From assembly GCA_013400155.1 (NCBI GenBank), contig VXBM01000041.1, positions 2,217,131 to 2,281,130 of the forward strand: 64,000 nt of DNA, read 5' to 3'. Numbering within the stretch: the stretch's first letter is position 1; each line of letters opens with the position of its first letter. The notes under the pieces are model-generated. The model saw nothing but the letters and a program-made list of their open reading frames with translations. It did no database searches and was not told the DNA's origin. The position numbers and the translations under genes were made by a program. Origin of the DNA: Helopsaltes ochotensis. Taxonomy: Eukaryota; Chordata; Aves; Passeriformes; Locustellidae. Of this stretch, positions 25,242 through 36,857 are shown one piece after another.

Positions 25242-27800
25242 TGTACTGCAGGGAGGTACTGATTTATTAAGTTGGTGACAGCTGCACCTGCCTACCCTTG
25301 ACAATATTCAAGGTGTAGCTGCACTGGGCTGGACATCACTAACAGTGCCCAAAAGCAGTTTCTCCCAAGGGAAATCTCTCTTTTTCACCCTCAAGGGTGC
25401 TAATGAGTTTTCACAGCAGTGTCCTCCTCAAGCTTGAGCCTGTTGTTGCTGAACAAGGTCATTCTCGTGGTGCAGTTTTTGCAGTGTGGATATTGTTGTG
25501 GGTAGAAGCCAGATCTGAGACCTGTCATGTAACAAGTAGTGCCTGTCAGCATGTGAGGCAGTCTTCAAGAATCTATTGATCCAGAATGATCTACTCTGAG
25601 CACTGTTGTTACTAAATATGTGGCTGCAGTTTTGTCCTATAGCCATGCTGCTTAGGATCCACATTTCTTTATTTTGGCTTTTCCAAACCAGGTTACATCA
25701 CTGTTCACTGCTTTTGGACTGATGCTATGGGAGGTGCACCTCCTTTTATTTCCCTTCAGAGAAAAACCCGAGAATGAGGGAAAAATAAACCAAAACAAAC
25801 CAAACCCCCCCACCGGAGCAGCACAAGGATTGTACTCTAGCTAGACAGACACAAAGGGTCAAGAAGGGTCTGGAAAGATACAGAGTGTGTGAATGTGTCT
25901 AAAGTTTAACACAGTTCTCACTTAGTTGTGGTGCAGAGTGCAAATGCCCTTCAGGACATTTTTATTCCTGACTTGGAGTTTTCCTTTAGGATCTCTTATT
26001 AGGCCAGATCATTAAAACACTGAATATAAATAGTTGTGCAAAATTGTCAAAGCTGTTCTCACCACTTTTTTCTTTTTTTATCAAGAATTATTAATAAATG
26101 TCTCAGAATTTCGATGTTAAATTCAGAGTCTTTGGTCAGTTCTTTCTTGAGCTGCGCTTCCAAAGATAACAATGTCAGCTTTGACTACAGGCTGAGTAAA
26201 TAAAAATTATCATCTACCTCATTTTACAGATAGGGATATAAGGATGAGTGGTTCCCAAAATTATGGGAGAAATGTGCAGCCAAACGAAGAACAGAAATTT
26301 TATCTACTTGACTCTTCCTTTTAGCTACTTTCACAGGAATCTGGCTGAGCTGGAGAATGCTTCAATAAGCCAAAAGGTCTCTTCTGTTCCTGGGGCTAGT
26401 TAGTGAGTCCGTCAGGTTTGAGCACCGAGTAAACAAATGCAGTGAGGTAACACAGTGTAACCCCAAGAACATGGCATCTTCGGCACCAGCTGATTTTGGG
26501 ATGCTCTGTAGGGCTCAATAACACAAAATGGTGGATGGGGCTTCTTGCTCGTGCTTCCATACATTCTGAGCATTTCACCCAGGCAATGACTTTTGACTGT
26601 TGTGTTGATACAAAGTCTGGAGCCTGTGGAAATAGCCAACACCTGTTGACAGCAGTTTTATTCTTCCACATCTTTTCCTATAGCAGTTTTTAGGCCTTAA
26701 GGTTCTTACTGGTGGAATGATTTTGTCAATATTTTAAAGGTGAGTTATTAAAGGAGCTACCAAAGAATTTTAACCAACCTTAATCCTTTCAAGGCTCTTG
26801 GGAAGTTAGCGGAGCAGTTAACACTTTTTTATTGCAGCTGAAATAGAGAAGGCTCTTCCTTGCAATGGATTTAACTGTGATTTGCTAAGGGGAAGGGGTT
26901 TGAATGATGCCAAGGAAAATGGTGTCTGGGTGATGAGAGAAGAGGGTGACAGTCTTCACATTAGATACTGCTGCTGGTGCGACAGCATAGACAGTTTTCT
27001 GAAAATGCCCATTCCACGTCATGAAGTAATCAAAAAAAAAAAGCCCATTCAGGATCAAAGAAGCATAGCTTAAAGGAGCAGAGAGCTGAGTATGAAACAT
27101 TCAAGCTGGAAGAGAGACAGAGAAATTGACAGGGCTGAGAGGTCTAGACCAGATTTCACACCAAGAGACTGAAGGTACCCAGTTATTTTTAGCTTGTCGG
27201 TGAAAAAAGTCTGTGAGATGGTGTCAAGCCTGGGGGAAGTGAACAGCATCATCTACTGCAAGCCCTAGCAGTCACCCAGTGAGACCTCAAGGCACCAAAC
27301 TCATGCTTAGACAATTAACTATGTGATTAACGAACTACCTCATTACTGACCACTCTCAGAGGTATCCAATGCCTTGTCTGGAGCAGGAGGAAATCAGGAC
27401 CACATGAGCCCAAACATGCACATGAGAGGCACTGTCCTTCACCCCTCTAGTGATCCTGAACGTGCTCTGCCTGTAGAAGATAAAACAGATTATTAAATCC
27501 TTGGCTTTACTGGAGTAGTGCTGGAATTAACTGGGTGTCAATAACCAGTGTTCAGGTGTGAGGGGCTGATGAGTAGCAGAGTGATGTGTGTTTCAGCTTG
27601 GCACACTCACTCCTCAGGGAAGTCAGTGGAGCCTCCCAGGAAGCACTCCTCCCACATCTGCTGGGAGTTTTGGCAGGGGTGAGATCAAGAAGCCTTTTCA
27701 CTTGTCCTCTGTATCTTCCGCTGATAGCCCAGGAAGCTGTTCCTCCTTTATGCTAGGGCACAGCCAATTGGGCTTCCTACCCTCAGCAGGCACCATGCCT

Positions 27801-27856
27801 AGATATATAGATATAGATGTGGATATGGATATAGATGTAGATGTAAATAGATATGG
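27801..27856. repeat. Hexamer-periodic GATRTR microsatellite
   Basis: The tract reads as successive GATATA, GATGTG, GATATG, GATATA, GATGTA, GATGTA units with little drift. It lies 72 bp before the EEPD1 exon C acceptor, close to where branch point and enhancer elements act. Confidence 0.85.
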
Positions 27857-27928
27857 GGCTACATTTGGGTAGAAGGTTTTGTTTTTACCATCTTGTGACC
27901 AGCATTTCTTTTTCTTTTTTAATTCCAG

Positions 27929-28063
27929 GGAGGTGAATATTCTGGCTTCCTCTGGGATACAACAGCTGGCATTGAGCTGAAAGATGCCTCATCTCAGGAG
28001 ACTGCACAGACCAATGGCAATGGGAGGCACTCATATCCTCATCCGTATCTTGCACATTTCAAG
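27929..28063 (+). CDS. EEPD1: EEPD1 internal exon C
   Basis: This exon has 135 bp (45 codons, phase 0 at both ends), an acceptor TTAATTCCAG and a donor TTCAAG/GTAACT. The product begins GGEYSGFLWDTTAGIELKDA and ends HPYLAHFK. The YSGFLWD strand corresponds to the EEP-fold strand where most family members read an I/V-F-S pattern. The middle part (ASSQETAQTNGNGRHSYPHP) is polar and likely a surface loop that varies between species. A hexamer-periodic GATRTR microsatellite (27801-27856) lies about 75 bp before the acceptor. The frame joins directly to the exon at 29213. Confidence 0.97.
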
Positions 28064-29212
28064 GTAACTGCCGCAGTGCCAGACCAGCCTTGCAGAAATT
28101 TTACTAAAAAGAATTTGGCTAAAATTAAAAGAGACACAGCCTTCTCACAGATAAAAATTTGCGTGAGCCTCTGACCCTTCTCATCACTGTCCCATGGCTT
28201 GATCATGGGTAAGTGCTGAATGCACATTAATACATGTGGTAGTTCACCACAGTCAGTCTTTTCCCTTGCTCCTGTGGGAGAAAACCCTGCTGCAAGGGAG
28301 TATTTGAGAATCTGAGGGTCAGTGGATCCTCAATAGCAGCCAGGCCACAGGGCTGGGGTTCTTGTCAGTGCCACAAAGAGGGATGAGTGCAGGGAGAATG
28401 GAGAATTGATTTTATATATATATATGTGTGTGTGTATAAGGCAGTGCTCCAGTGAGACTTGGGCAGGCCTATCTTATATTGCTGTCACACTTCAGAGTTT
28501 CCATTTTAAAGCTTTTTGACTAGAGTCAAACCTTTCTAAAAGAACATCATCTCTTTTGGAACCATATGCTGGAGCAAATGTAAGCAGAAAGAGCCCACCT
28601 CCACACAGGCTGTAATGAAAGGGTCCAGTTTAGGGAACTTGACATCTCTGGTAATGCTTTGAGAGAAGCATTAATCAAATAATTATTAATAAATAAGGTA
28701 TTTGTAATTAATTGATCATACATACAGATCCAAGCGATTCCCAGAAGGTGAACTGGAAATTTCAGGGAGCCAACAGCTCCTTTTCAAGGTACATTAAGTT
28801 TCTTAGTCTTTGTGATAAGCTGGGGCTAATCACAAGACCGTAGTAATTAGCCCTTGTAATGACCATGACATTATATGTAGCTTATTAACAACTGGCTTTG
28901 CATAAACTGATTTTCATAAGCAGCTGACTGCTTTCTGCAACTGTGGTGAAAGGAAGCTGTTTGCTAACGCAAACCAGTTTCCCCAGAACTGAGAGGGTAT
29001 GAGGTTATTGCAAACAAAGCTGCAAAATGCAAATGCCTCCCTCCTCTTCCTCCTCACACCGAGACACACCAAGACACACCACACATACAGCAGTGTGAGT
29101 CCTACTGCCCCAGATCTACAGCTGAAAGTGCTGGGGACTGGCACGTGGTTTTGCGTTGTGACGTTCCATTCCACACGTGCACGGCGCTGATTTCTCCTCC
29201 TTGCCCCGCCAG
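28064..29212 (+). other. EEPD1: EEPD1 intron between exons C and D (1.15 kb)
   Basis: A short intron with an (AT)n(TG)n microsatellite at 28410-28438, a TAAT-rich block at 28660-28880 described as a finding, and a CACACC-like run at 29057-29090 before the acceptor. No coding content recognised. Confidence 0.85.
28410..28438. repeat. (AT)n(GT)n compound microsatellite
   Basis: TTTATATATATATATAT passes into GTGTGTGTGTATA in the 1.15-kb EEPD1 intron. This is alternating purine-pyrimidine sequence and probably polymorphic. Confidence 0.9.
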
Positions 29213-29345
29213 GTGGGAATGAATGATCTGACTGTGGTTAACCTTCACCTGGCCTTGCCACCCTCTGCAGGAGAGAGCACCGGCAAGAACCACGACAGCC
29301 ACAAACTGGCAGCCTGTGCGCAGAGCTTGCAGGAGACTCTGAAAG
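29213..29345 (+). CDS. EEPD1: EEPD1 internal exon D (NLHL motif)
   Basis: This exon has 133 bp (44 codons plus one base), an acceptor CCCCGCCAG and a donor CTGAAAG/GTAAGG. The product reads VGMNDLTVVNLHLALPPSA, then a polar loop, then HKLAACAQSLQETLK. The VVNLHL segment is the conserved N-x-H motif of the endonuclease/exonuclease/phosphatase superfamily, a core strand next to the active site. The PPSAGESTGKNHDS loop is probably an EEPD1-specific insertion exposed on the surface. The split glycine codon (G/GA) is completed by the exon at 36557 across a 7.2-kb intron that carries two CR1 copies and the poly-T run. Confidence 0.97.
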
Positions 29346-31144
29346 GTAAGGAAGGGCTTTTCTGGCCAGCTGTCACGTGCACTCTATCTAATTCAAAGGA
29401 ATTATTAAAAGAGTGAACTTTGTCTCAGTGAGAATTTCAGAAATACCCTTATCAGCCTCACAATTGCCTTTACCCAAATTTGTGTGATGCATAGCATGGC
29501 AAACATGCTTTTCCCTTGCTCATTGTCTCACAGTCTTTCCTAATTAACACAAGCAGCACAGGAGATCCTACTGGCTTTGACACCATTTTTTCAAATCGAG
29601 TTCCTCCTGTTTTTTGCTACTGTAACAGCAAGTTCTGCCAAAGAAAAGAAAAGTCACTAGAATTGAGACTCTATTTTAAGTGTTTTGTGGAAATGACACC
29701 AACCTGATATCAGAGCAAAACTTAATTATTTTTTTCTTCCAAGAGAATTGGGTTCTATATATTTAATTTTTGGATAATTGGAAGCTCTTTGGAAAACCCA
29801 ATGCAAATTCTCAGATGGCTGCTAAGAAAAGAGACCAAATCCTGCTTTGGTACCTGGATATAATATGTAGAATAATTTTGTTGATTTCAAATAAATTGCA
29901 CCGGCTTTACACCAGGATGAAATTACACCAGAATTTAGACCTAAGCTTGAGCAATGAAATAGGCAGCTAGATTTCTTTATTTCATTTCTGTGAATTTGCT
30001 TTTTACTTTGAAGCTTGCAAATTATGTTCAACTTCCTGCAAAGCAGAACAAAGCAGTTTAGATTCTAAATGTTGCTGATCTTGTTATAGGAACAGAAAAA
30101 GTCTAGCCTCTTGTTTACTCCTTAAGAAAGGGATGCAAGGTTGTTCACATGATGATTTTCAACTTGGCCCAGCTCAGCAAGGTTGGTCACTTGGAAGCGT
30201 TAATATCCCCCTCTTGTATAACTCGAGGTATTTGCAGTTTTTCTGTGTGTTCTATTGTTGTTCCTTTTGAGCTGCAGAAGTCAGTCAGAGCTATTTTAAG
30301 TGCTACTGATTTAAGTATTTGTCCATGTACTTCAAAATTGGAAAGGATGAAGGTAAACAAAAGGATCATTTGTTTAATCCCCAAAGGCCGAACTGAGACA
30401 TGGGATAAATGTGTAGCTCTTCTGAAGTCAACAGAGCTGCACTTCCACTGCATCTAAATTTAGACTGTCGATGTTCTTTTTATTTCATGTTTTAATTTTC
30501 ATATGGCAGGCACATTACTGGAGCATGCTTGTTCTTGGCTTAGTCTTTCACAAAAGAAGAAATTCAAATTCCTCCAAACTTGTGGGATGCAGGTGTGGTC
30601 TCCTAAGGAAATGGTAGAGCACACATGTGACTTTGAAGTACTGAATTACCCTGCCAAAATGAATTTCATGCTTAAAATTAGCACCATCCTTCAATTTCTT
30701 CCAAATTAGTCCGAAAAATATGGGCAGTAAGAACAGATTTGTCTGTGGGTACTGCAATAAATTTGAGTTTCTGTTCCCATTTTGCTAACAGATGCCCGTT
30801 CTATTATCTTTTATTCTTACTAAAAGGCACGTGAGCATTTGAGGAACATTGTTTGCTATCCACAGCTTCCCTTAATGCAGGACATACTATTCCCATATTT
30901 CTCCCATTAGATTGGTAGGTCCTGGTTCCCTTTTCCCGCTCTTTTTTTCCTTTCATCAGTACTGGAGAGATGTAGTGGCTGTTGTCTGCTCACAGCTAAC
31001 TCCTTGCAGCAGCTCCTCCGTCTTCTCTCAAGAGCTCCACTAGTTTGTCTTCAGTGTGGTGACCATGGGCAGCACACAGAGGTTACTCTGGATGTCCTGG
31101 TAGTGACTGGACCCAGGGACCGGGGTGAACTGAGAGAGTGCTGA

Positions 31145-31825
31145 GAAGAACTTGCAAGTGCTGGTGGATGAGAGGCTGGACATGACCCAGCCATGTGCAC
31201 TTGCAGCCCAGAAAGTCAACCTCATCCTGGGCTGCATCCAAAGCAGCGTGGGCAGCAGGGTGAAGGAGGGGATTCTGTCCCTCTGCTCTGCTCTGGTGAG
31301 ACCCCACCTGCAGTGCTGCATCCAGCTCTGGGGTCCCCAGGAAGGACATGGACCTGGTGGAGCAAGCCCACAGAAGGGTTGTGAAGATGATCAGAGGGCT
31401 AGAACACCTTTCCTGTGAAGAAAGGCTGAGGCATCTGGGGTTGTTCAGTCTGAAGAAGAGAAGACTTAGGGAATATCTTACAGCAATCTTCCTGTACCTG
31501 AAAGGGGCCTGAGAGAGAGAGAGCTGAAGAGGGACTTTTTACAAGGACATATAGTGATGGAACAAGGGGAAATGGCCTTAAAGTGAAAGAGGGTAGGTTT
31601 AGATTAGATATTAGGAAGAAATTCTTTATTGTGAGAGTGGTGAAGCACTGGTACCAGTTGCCCAGAGCAGCTGTGGATGGTCCTCCTTTGCAGTATTCAA
31701 GACCAAGTTGGATGAGGCTTTGAGTGGTCTGGTCTAGTGGGAGGTGTCCCTGCCCATGGCAGGGGGTTCAAACTAGATGATCTTTAAAGGTCCCTTCCAG
31801 CACAAACCATTCTGCAGTTCTGCAA
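31145..31825 (+). mobile_element. CR1 LINE, 3' part with decayed ORF2 end
   Basis: This is a recognisable CR1 copy of about 680 bp. It starts in the end of the reverse transcriptase ORF (LVDERLDMTQPCALAAQKVN, then SALVRPHLQCCIQLWGPQ) and breaks frame after the segment equivalent to the 'GPQ...KDMDL' region. It then runs through GGCATCTGGGGTTGTTCAGT, AGGAAGAAATTCTTTATTGT and CTAGTGGGAGGTGTCCCTGC to the tail GATGATCTTTAAAGGTCCC. Frame loss shows it is inactive. The upstream limit is approximate. It lies in the 7.2-kb EEPD1 intron. Confidence 0.92.
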
Positions 31826-33475
31826 TATCTTCTCCCATGTGGCTTGGCCAGATTCCGTGGGTTACCCATGCATCAGGTGCTGGGCTTACAAGACTTCTCA
31901 GAAGACTTAGCAGCCAATGTAACAACACATCCTTCTCATCATATGTGTGTCACTCTGTCCAGGAAGGATTTGAGAATTTAAGAGTCTGTTTAATTCATGA
32001 GGGAAATCATCCAGGGCATGGTAAAATCAGGGAGTATGTCCTACAGATGTCCCCTTGGCCTGCCATGAAGCAAAGGAGGTTTCCCAGTTCCTGCAGAGAG
32101 GCAGATTTCAACACTGCAGACCTTCTGCAGGCCCTGTCAGTCCCTCAGCTGATTGCCTTGGCACACCAGAGCTCAGCCACTGCAGCAGAGGGCTGAGTTA
32201 AGGTTCTGCATTGCTCTGCTGGCCAAGAGCCACCCGCAGGCACTGCCAAAATTTGCCGGTGCTTTAGTGAATTTGAAGATGCATTTGCAAACAGACCAGA
32301 CTTATCTTTTCACCTGAGCAGTTCTCCATTGACAAGGACATGGTTGCTTCGGGCCCAGAAAGTGTGAATGTGTGTGGGAGCACTGCTGAGAGGTCATGAA
32401 CAGGACACATGCCTGGCTGATGTGGGCTTTATGCCACCACATCCCAACAGATGGAGGCTCTGGATCCTTGTGGACAGTACAGTCTGTGTCAGGGACCTTT
32501 GCAGCAGAAGATTGGTTGTTAAGAAAGCTCCTGCTGCTCTGTCTGTTGGAGGAGGAGGAGGACCAGATTGCATTAGCTTAGGAGCCTCTGGCTCCTGAGG
32601 AGCAGAATCAAGCCCTGCCAGTCTTAAACTCATTTCCTCCAAAAGAGGAAAATCACAGCACAGCACCAGTAGCATTGTCTTAATTTTCTGTTTTTCTCTC
32701 CATCTGATTGTAACTGGGCATCATGATTGCAGTTTTTGATCAGTTAACATCCCTCATTATAAGCAAGGGCATGATTTCTTCTGGAACGTTTGCTAAGTTT
32801 GGCTGAGAACCATTGGGGTTCATCCATGAGACCCCTGAGAGCTGCAGCTGCTGTTGGGCAGCTCTGCTCCCTGCCTCTGCTGAGAGACCCAGGAGTGTCC
32901 AGTTAGACAGAGTCACGCACTCAGGAGGATCCAGGCGGCTTCACTTCCTTCCCTCTCATGGCTGGATGTCTGTCAAGGTCCTGGGAGGCAGACAAGACAC
33001 AAAACTGCAGTGCTGGCGTGCATGATGTTGTTGTTTCAGGAGCTGGCAGAGGTAGGAGCAGGGCTGAGAGTGAGCCAGGACAAGGGAAATGAAGTTGGTG
33101 GTTGTCTAGAAAACTGGTTGCCTCCTCTTCCTTCTTTAGCACAGGGCTGCCTGATGTATTTCCCACTCTTTTACAGTCTGAGGAGCCCCAGAAACTCCTG
33201 CCAGAGGGGAACCAAAAGCACTCGTTTCTCTCCCCAATGGCAAATTGGGTTTCAGCTTCTTTAACATGCTCCAGCCTATTCTGTCTGCCAACTTTATGCT
33301 TTGTTATGATTTTATGCTTAGTTATTCTGCATGTAGAAGTTTAAATGGGTGAAGAATATAGTGATTTCCTCCCTGGGCAGTCAGCTGCAGGTTGACTTCT
33401 TACCACCTTCCAAGCATGCATCCAAGTGCTGGGTCCTTTGTCCTCTGCTATTTCTAACCTCTCCAGAATGGAAAG

Positions 33476-33507
33476 GTTAAAATTTTCAGTCAGTTAAAAT
33501 TTTCAGT
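33476..33507. repeat. Perfect 15-bp direct repeat, 17-bp period
   Basis: GTTAAAATTTTCAGT occurs at 33476-33490 and again at 33493-33507 in an EEPD1 intron. It is a small local duplication. Confidence 0.88.
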
Positions 33508-34416
33508 TCTAAGTATGGTGGGGTTTTTTCATAGATTTTTCATGTAAGGGAGGTAGTCTTGAAGATTTGCTAAAAGAAGCATGAGTAGTTTAGGATAGAA
33601 TAGAATAGATTTTGTGCATAATCAAGGTACTGCTGTTAAGATCCTGGCCGTCATTTTTAAACACCAAGCCTGTGCTCCAGAGGTTTCTGTAATGGCCTTT
33701 TCCCATACAGGGTGGAGATGAAAGCATGGAAGGAGCCGAGCGCTGCCTGGGCCATTGAGCAAGTGTTAACACTGAAGGACCAAAGTTATATTTCAGGCTT
33801 CCTGGTCCTGCCAAGTAAGAGATCTTGCAAGAGATCTTTGTCATGGGATTCTTGCACAACCACCAGCTCACAGCAGGCACGGTCATTCCATTAGACAAAG
33901 ACTGATTTTTCTTTTGGGTTCTGCTGGAGCTTAAAATAACTCAGGTCCAGATTCAGGTGGGTTTTTTTCCTTCAAAAGTGGGAAGGCTGCTGTCATGAAT
34001 GCTTTATAGAATAATATTTAAGCTTCATGTTATTTACAGTATGACTTGTGACTTCTAAAGGGTAGAGAAACCACAAATAATTTCACTAACTATTCATTGC
34101 CCCTCTGCATCTTAGCAAGCACCCTGTTTTGAAGTATTTGTAAGTCATATGCTCTCACTTGCAAGTCTCACTTGCTCTCTTGCCCTTTCCCAATTCGTTT
34201 TTCCTGCGCTGCAAGACCAGAGTGGAATAGATTTTTGTTGAGCTTGTGCTCCCTCTCCTGGATAACAGCTTCTACAGCAACAGCAAAAAAAGGGGAGGTT
34301 TATCCAGAGCATTGAGTATGGTAGAGAACGTCTGTCCACCCCATCCTCTCTCACGCTTCAGTCCCAGGAAAGAAAAAGCTTAGGCTCTTCATAAATCTCT
34401 CCTCTAAAGTTAGCTT

Positions 34417-34421
<5 letters not shown>

Positions 34422-34453
<32 letters not shown>

Positions 34454-34483
34454 NTTTTTTTTTTTTTTTTTTTTTTTTTTTTT
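34422..34483. repeat. Poly-T run of 62 bp with one undetermined base
   Basis: There are 32 T, one N at 34454 and 29 T. The lone N suggests that the run was not resolved in assembly, so the true length is unknown. Apparent lysine- or phenylalanine-rich frames across it are artefacts of the homopolymer. It could be the A-tail of a retroposed sequence on the - strand, but I recognise no processed transcript beside it. Confidence 0.95.
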
Positions 34484-35169
34484 GGTGCATTTGTGCCTCC
34501 TTCAGCATCCTTCTCCAGTGGCAAGCAGTGACATGGAAGCATCTCTGGTCAGCTGTCACATTCTTCAGTTGTCTTCTCAGGCATTTCTGGCAGTGGTTTG
34601 AGATGGGCACGGAGGTGTGTGCTTTGTCCTCTTATCCCAGGGCATAGGTGGGATGTCTGCATCCACATCTGTGGGGCTAGGAGAGCACACATTGTGGATA
34701 TGAAATTAGGGTCTGGAGTTTCTGTTCTCCCTCATTAGGTTGGAAACAAAATGTAACTGAAGTAATTTTCTGTTCCAAGCTGAGCAGTATCCCTTCAGTA
34801 AGCCAGGCAAAAGAAAGTTGCTGTAGTTAGGGAGCGTCGGTGGGTTTCTCCACTCATCGTCTGCCATCAGGCTTGCAGACAGACTGCTCCTTCATCCTAT
34901 TCCTTGGGATTTTTTTAATGCAGAGGTTAGAATGAGCACTGCACTTTTGGCACTGTGGTCTATACCAGCTTAAGGCTGCATCTTCCTGGGTTCCTCCCAA
35001 AAGTGTCCTTGACTCTTAAAGAAAATCTATTTAAAAAAAAAATTCCGCATAAATTAAAGCCAGTAAATGTTTATTGCAGAAAAAAAAATGTTACAAAGGC
35101 ACAGATTTCTAAAAGCCTCTGAGACTAAAACTGCTTGTTTATGAGTTTGTTACTAACAGGGAGTAGCAA

Positions 35170-36322
35170 GGAAAAGACACCAATATACATGGGCTTCAGT
35201 AAAGCTGTTGATGCTGCCTCTCACAGTATCCTTCTGGAAAAAACCTCCAGCACACAGCTGGCTGTCCATGTTACATGATGAGTGAGCAACCAGGTCACAG
35301 ATCAGGCACAAAAATTTACAGTGAATGGGGTGACATCAGGCTGTCATCTGGTCACTAGTGGGGTTCCACAGGGCTCCATCCTTGGTCCAGTTCTCTTCAA
35401 CATCTTCAGTAATGGATATGGGACTTGAAGGAATACTAAGTTTGAAAACAACACTAAATTGTGAGGAGCTGTCAACTCCCTTGAGGGCAGACAAGTCCTG
35501 CAGAGAGACTTCAACAAATTAGAGGGATGGAAAATCCCCAGCCAAGTTTAACAAGGGTGAGTGCAGTGGGCACTGGATTCTGCACCTGGGATGGGGCAAA
35601 GCTGGGGTATGCACAGACTGGGGAATGAGGGGCTGGAGAGCAGAGCAGCTGGGGATCCTGGTGGATGGCAAGTGAACATGAGCCAGCAGTGCCCTGGCAG
35701 CCAGGAGGGCCAACCCTGTCCTGGGGCACATCAGGGACAGCATCACCAGCTGGGCAAGGGAGGGCATTGTCCTGCTCTGCTCTGGGGTCACCTCACCTCA
35801 AGTGCTTGGGGCAGTTTTGAGTGACACAATATAAAAAAAATCTATTAGATAGTGTCCAGAGGAGGGCCTTGAGGATGGTGAAGGGCCTTGAGGATGGTGA
35901 AGGGCCTTGAGGGGAATCTGTATGAGGAGTGGCTGAGGTCACTTGGTCTGTTCAGCCTGGAGAAGAGGAGACTGAGGGGAGATCTCATTGTGATCTTCAA
36001 CATACTCAAGAGGGGAAGAGGAGGGGCAGGTACTGGTCACCTCCCTTTTGTCCCCAGTGACAGGACCTGAGGGAATGACCTGAAGCTGAGTTCTGTGGAG
36101 GTTTAGGTTGGGTGCTAGGAAGAAGTTCCTCACCCTAAGAGTGGCTGGGGACAGGCTCCCCAGAGAAGTGATCAACACAAAGACTGCCTGATTTCAATAA
36201 GTGTTTGGGCAGTGCCCTCAGGCGCATGGTGTGACTCTTGGAGTGTCCTGTGCAGGACCAGGAGTTGGACTCGATGACCCTTATGAGTCCCTTCCAACTC
36301 AGCATTTTCTATGACTCTATAA
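35170..36322 (+). mobile_element. CR1 LINE, about 1.15 kb, inactive
   Basis: The copy starts in the reverse transcriptase region (a decayed GFSKAVDAASHSI near 35190, then a TSGVPQGS-like segment near 35355). It continues through the ORF2 end (GGATGGCAAGTGAACATGAG, CAGCCTGGAGAAGAGGAGAC) to GCTAGGAAGAAGTTCCTCAC and the 3' terminus CCTTCCAACTCAGCA, TTTTCTATGACTCTA. Many stops and small deletions interrupt the frame. The tail differs from the copy at 31145, suggesting another CR1 subfamily. It contains an internal 19-bp tandem duplication at 35865-35912. Confidence 0.92.
35865..35912 (+). repeat. 19-bp tandem duplication inside CR1
   Basis: The unit GGCCTTGAGGATGGTGAAG occurs twice in perfect tandem (35865-35883, 35884-35902), followed by a partial third copy to 35912. 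Ancestral CR1 has a single copy here, so this is a post-insertion slippage or duplication event. Confidence 0.9.
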
Positions 36323-36556
36323 TAAATGAGATGATATTTAAAAACAAGGATCAAATGTATATTGGCCAGTTTTATTGTCATGAAGAGAATGGCAATGAGT
36401 AAAGAGTCAGTGAAAAAGGCTTTAAACAGCATTTCTTTCAGTTCAGAGTACAACCACTTTGTTTATTCAGTATTTTTACCTTTCCTCTTCCCATTAATCC
36501 TCTTGGGTGATGGATGTCCATTTCTCCCATTCTTTTCTATTTTTCCTGTTTTCTAG

Positions 36557-36751
36557 GAGAAAAAGATGTAATAATCCTTGGAGATTTTAACCAGGCCCCA
36601 GACAGCAGCGACCATGACATCCTGAGGAAGGAGAAGTTTCACCACCTGGTGCCTTCCAGCACCTTCACCAACATCAGCACAAAGAACCCACAAGGCTCCA
36701 AGTCGCTGGATAACATTTGGATCAGTCGGAGCTTGAAAAAGGTTTTCACAG
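36557..36751 (+). CDS. EEPD1: EEPD1 internal exon E (GDFN catalytic motif)
   Basis: This exon has 195 bp, an acceptor TTTTCTAG and a donor TTCACAG/GTAGAG. It begins by completing a Gly codon and reads GEKDVIILGDFNQAPDSSDH, later STKNPQGSKSLDNIWIS. GDFN is the catalytic D-x-N motif (GDLN in APE1) that orients the nucleophilic water and leaving group; LDNIW holds the later conserved aspartate position of the fold. The asparagine in GDFN is intact, so the catalytic site is not obviously degraded. The exon ends one base into a Gly codon that is completed after a very short 106-bp intron. Confidence 0.98.
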
Positions 36752-36857
36752 GTAGAGCTGCTTGAGTGAAGTTTTGTAACCTTTGGTGAAGCCAGCCTTG
36801 GGTGCCTGGTTTGGGCAGCATCCCTTAACGTTTTCCCTGTGATTCTCTTTGCTGCAG

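Larger units (their letters stand above)
24602..27928 (+). other. EEPD1: EEPD1 intron between exons B and C (3.3 kb)
   Basis: This intron carries a cytosine-rich tract next to the donor (24639-24660), an (AT)n microsatellite (25215-25241) and the GATRTR hexamer tract (27801-27856) near the acceptor. No other gene or transposon was recognised. Confidence 0.85.
29346..36556 (+). other. EEPD1: EEPD1 intron between exons D and E (7.2 kb)
   Basis: The most repeat-loaded intron in the window: CR1 at 31145-31825 and 35170-36322, both in the gene's own orientation, and a poly-T run with one N at 34422-34483. The rest is unique sequence with no recognisable gene. The second CR1 ends only about 235 bp before the acceptor of exon E. 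Confidence 0.85.

Noticed and set aside
31152..31418. 88-codon frame resembling a reverse transcriptase end
   Set aside because: It is the decayed ORF2 end of a CR1 LINE copy with frame breaks, not a host gene.
34351..34610. Lysine- or phenylalanine-only open frames
   Set aside because: They are translations of the poly-T/poly-A run containing an N, not genes.
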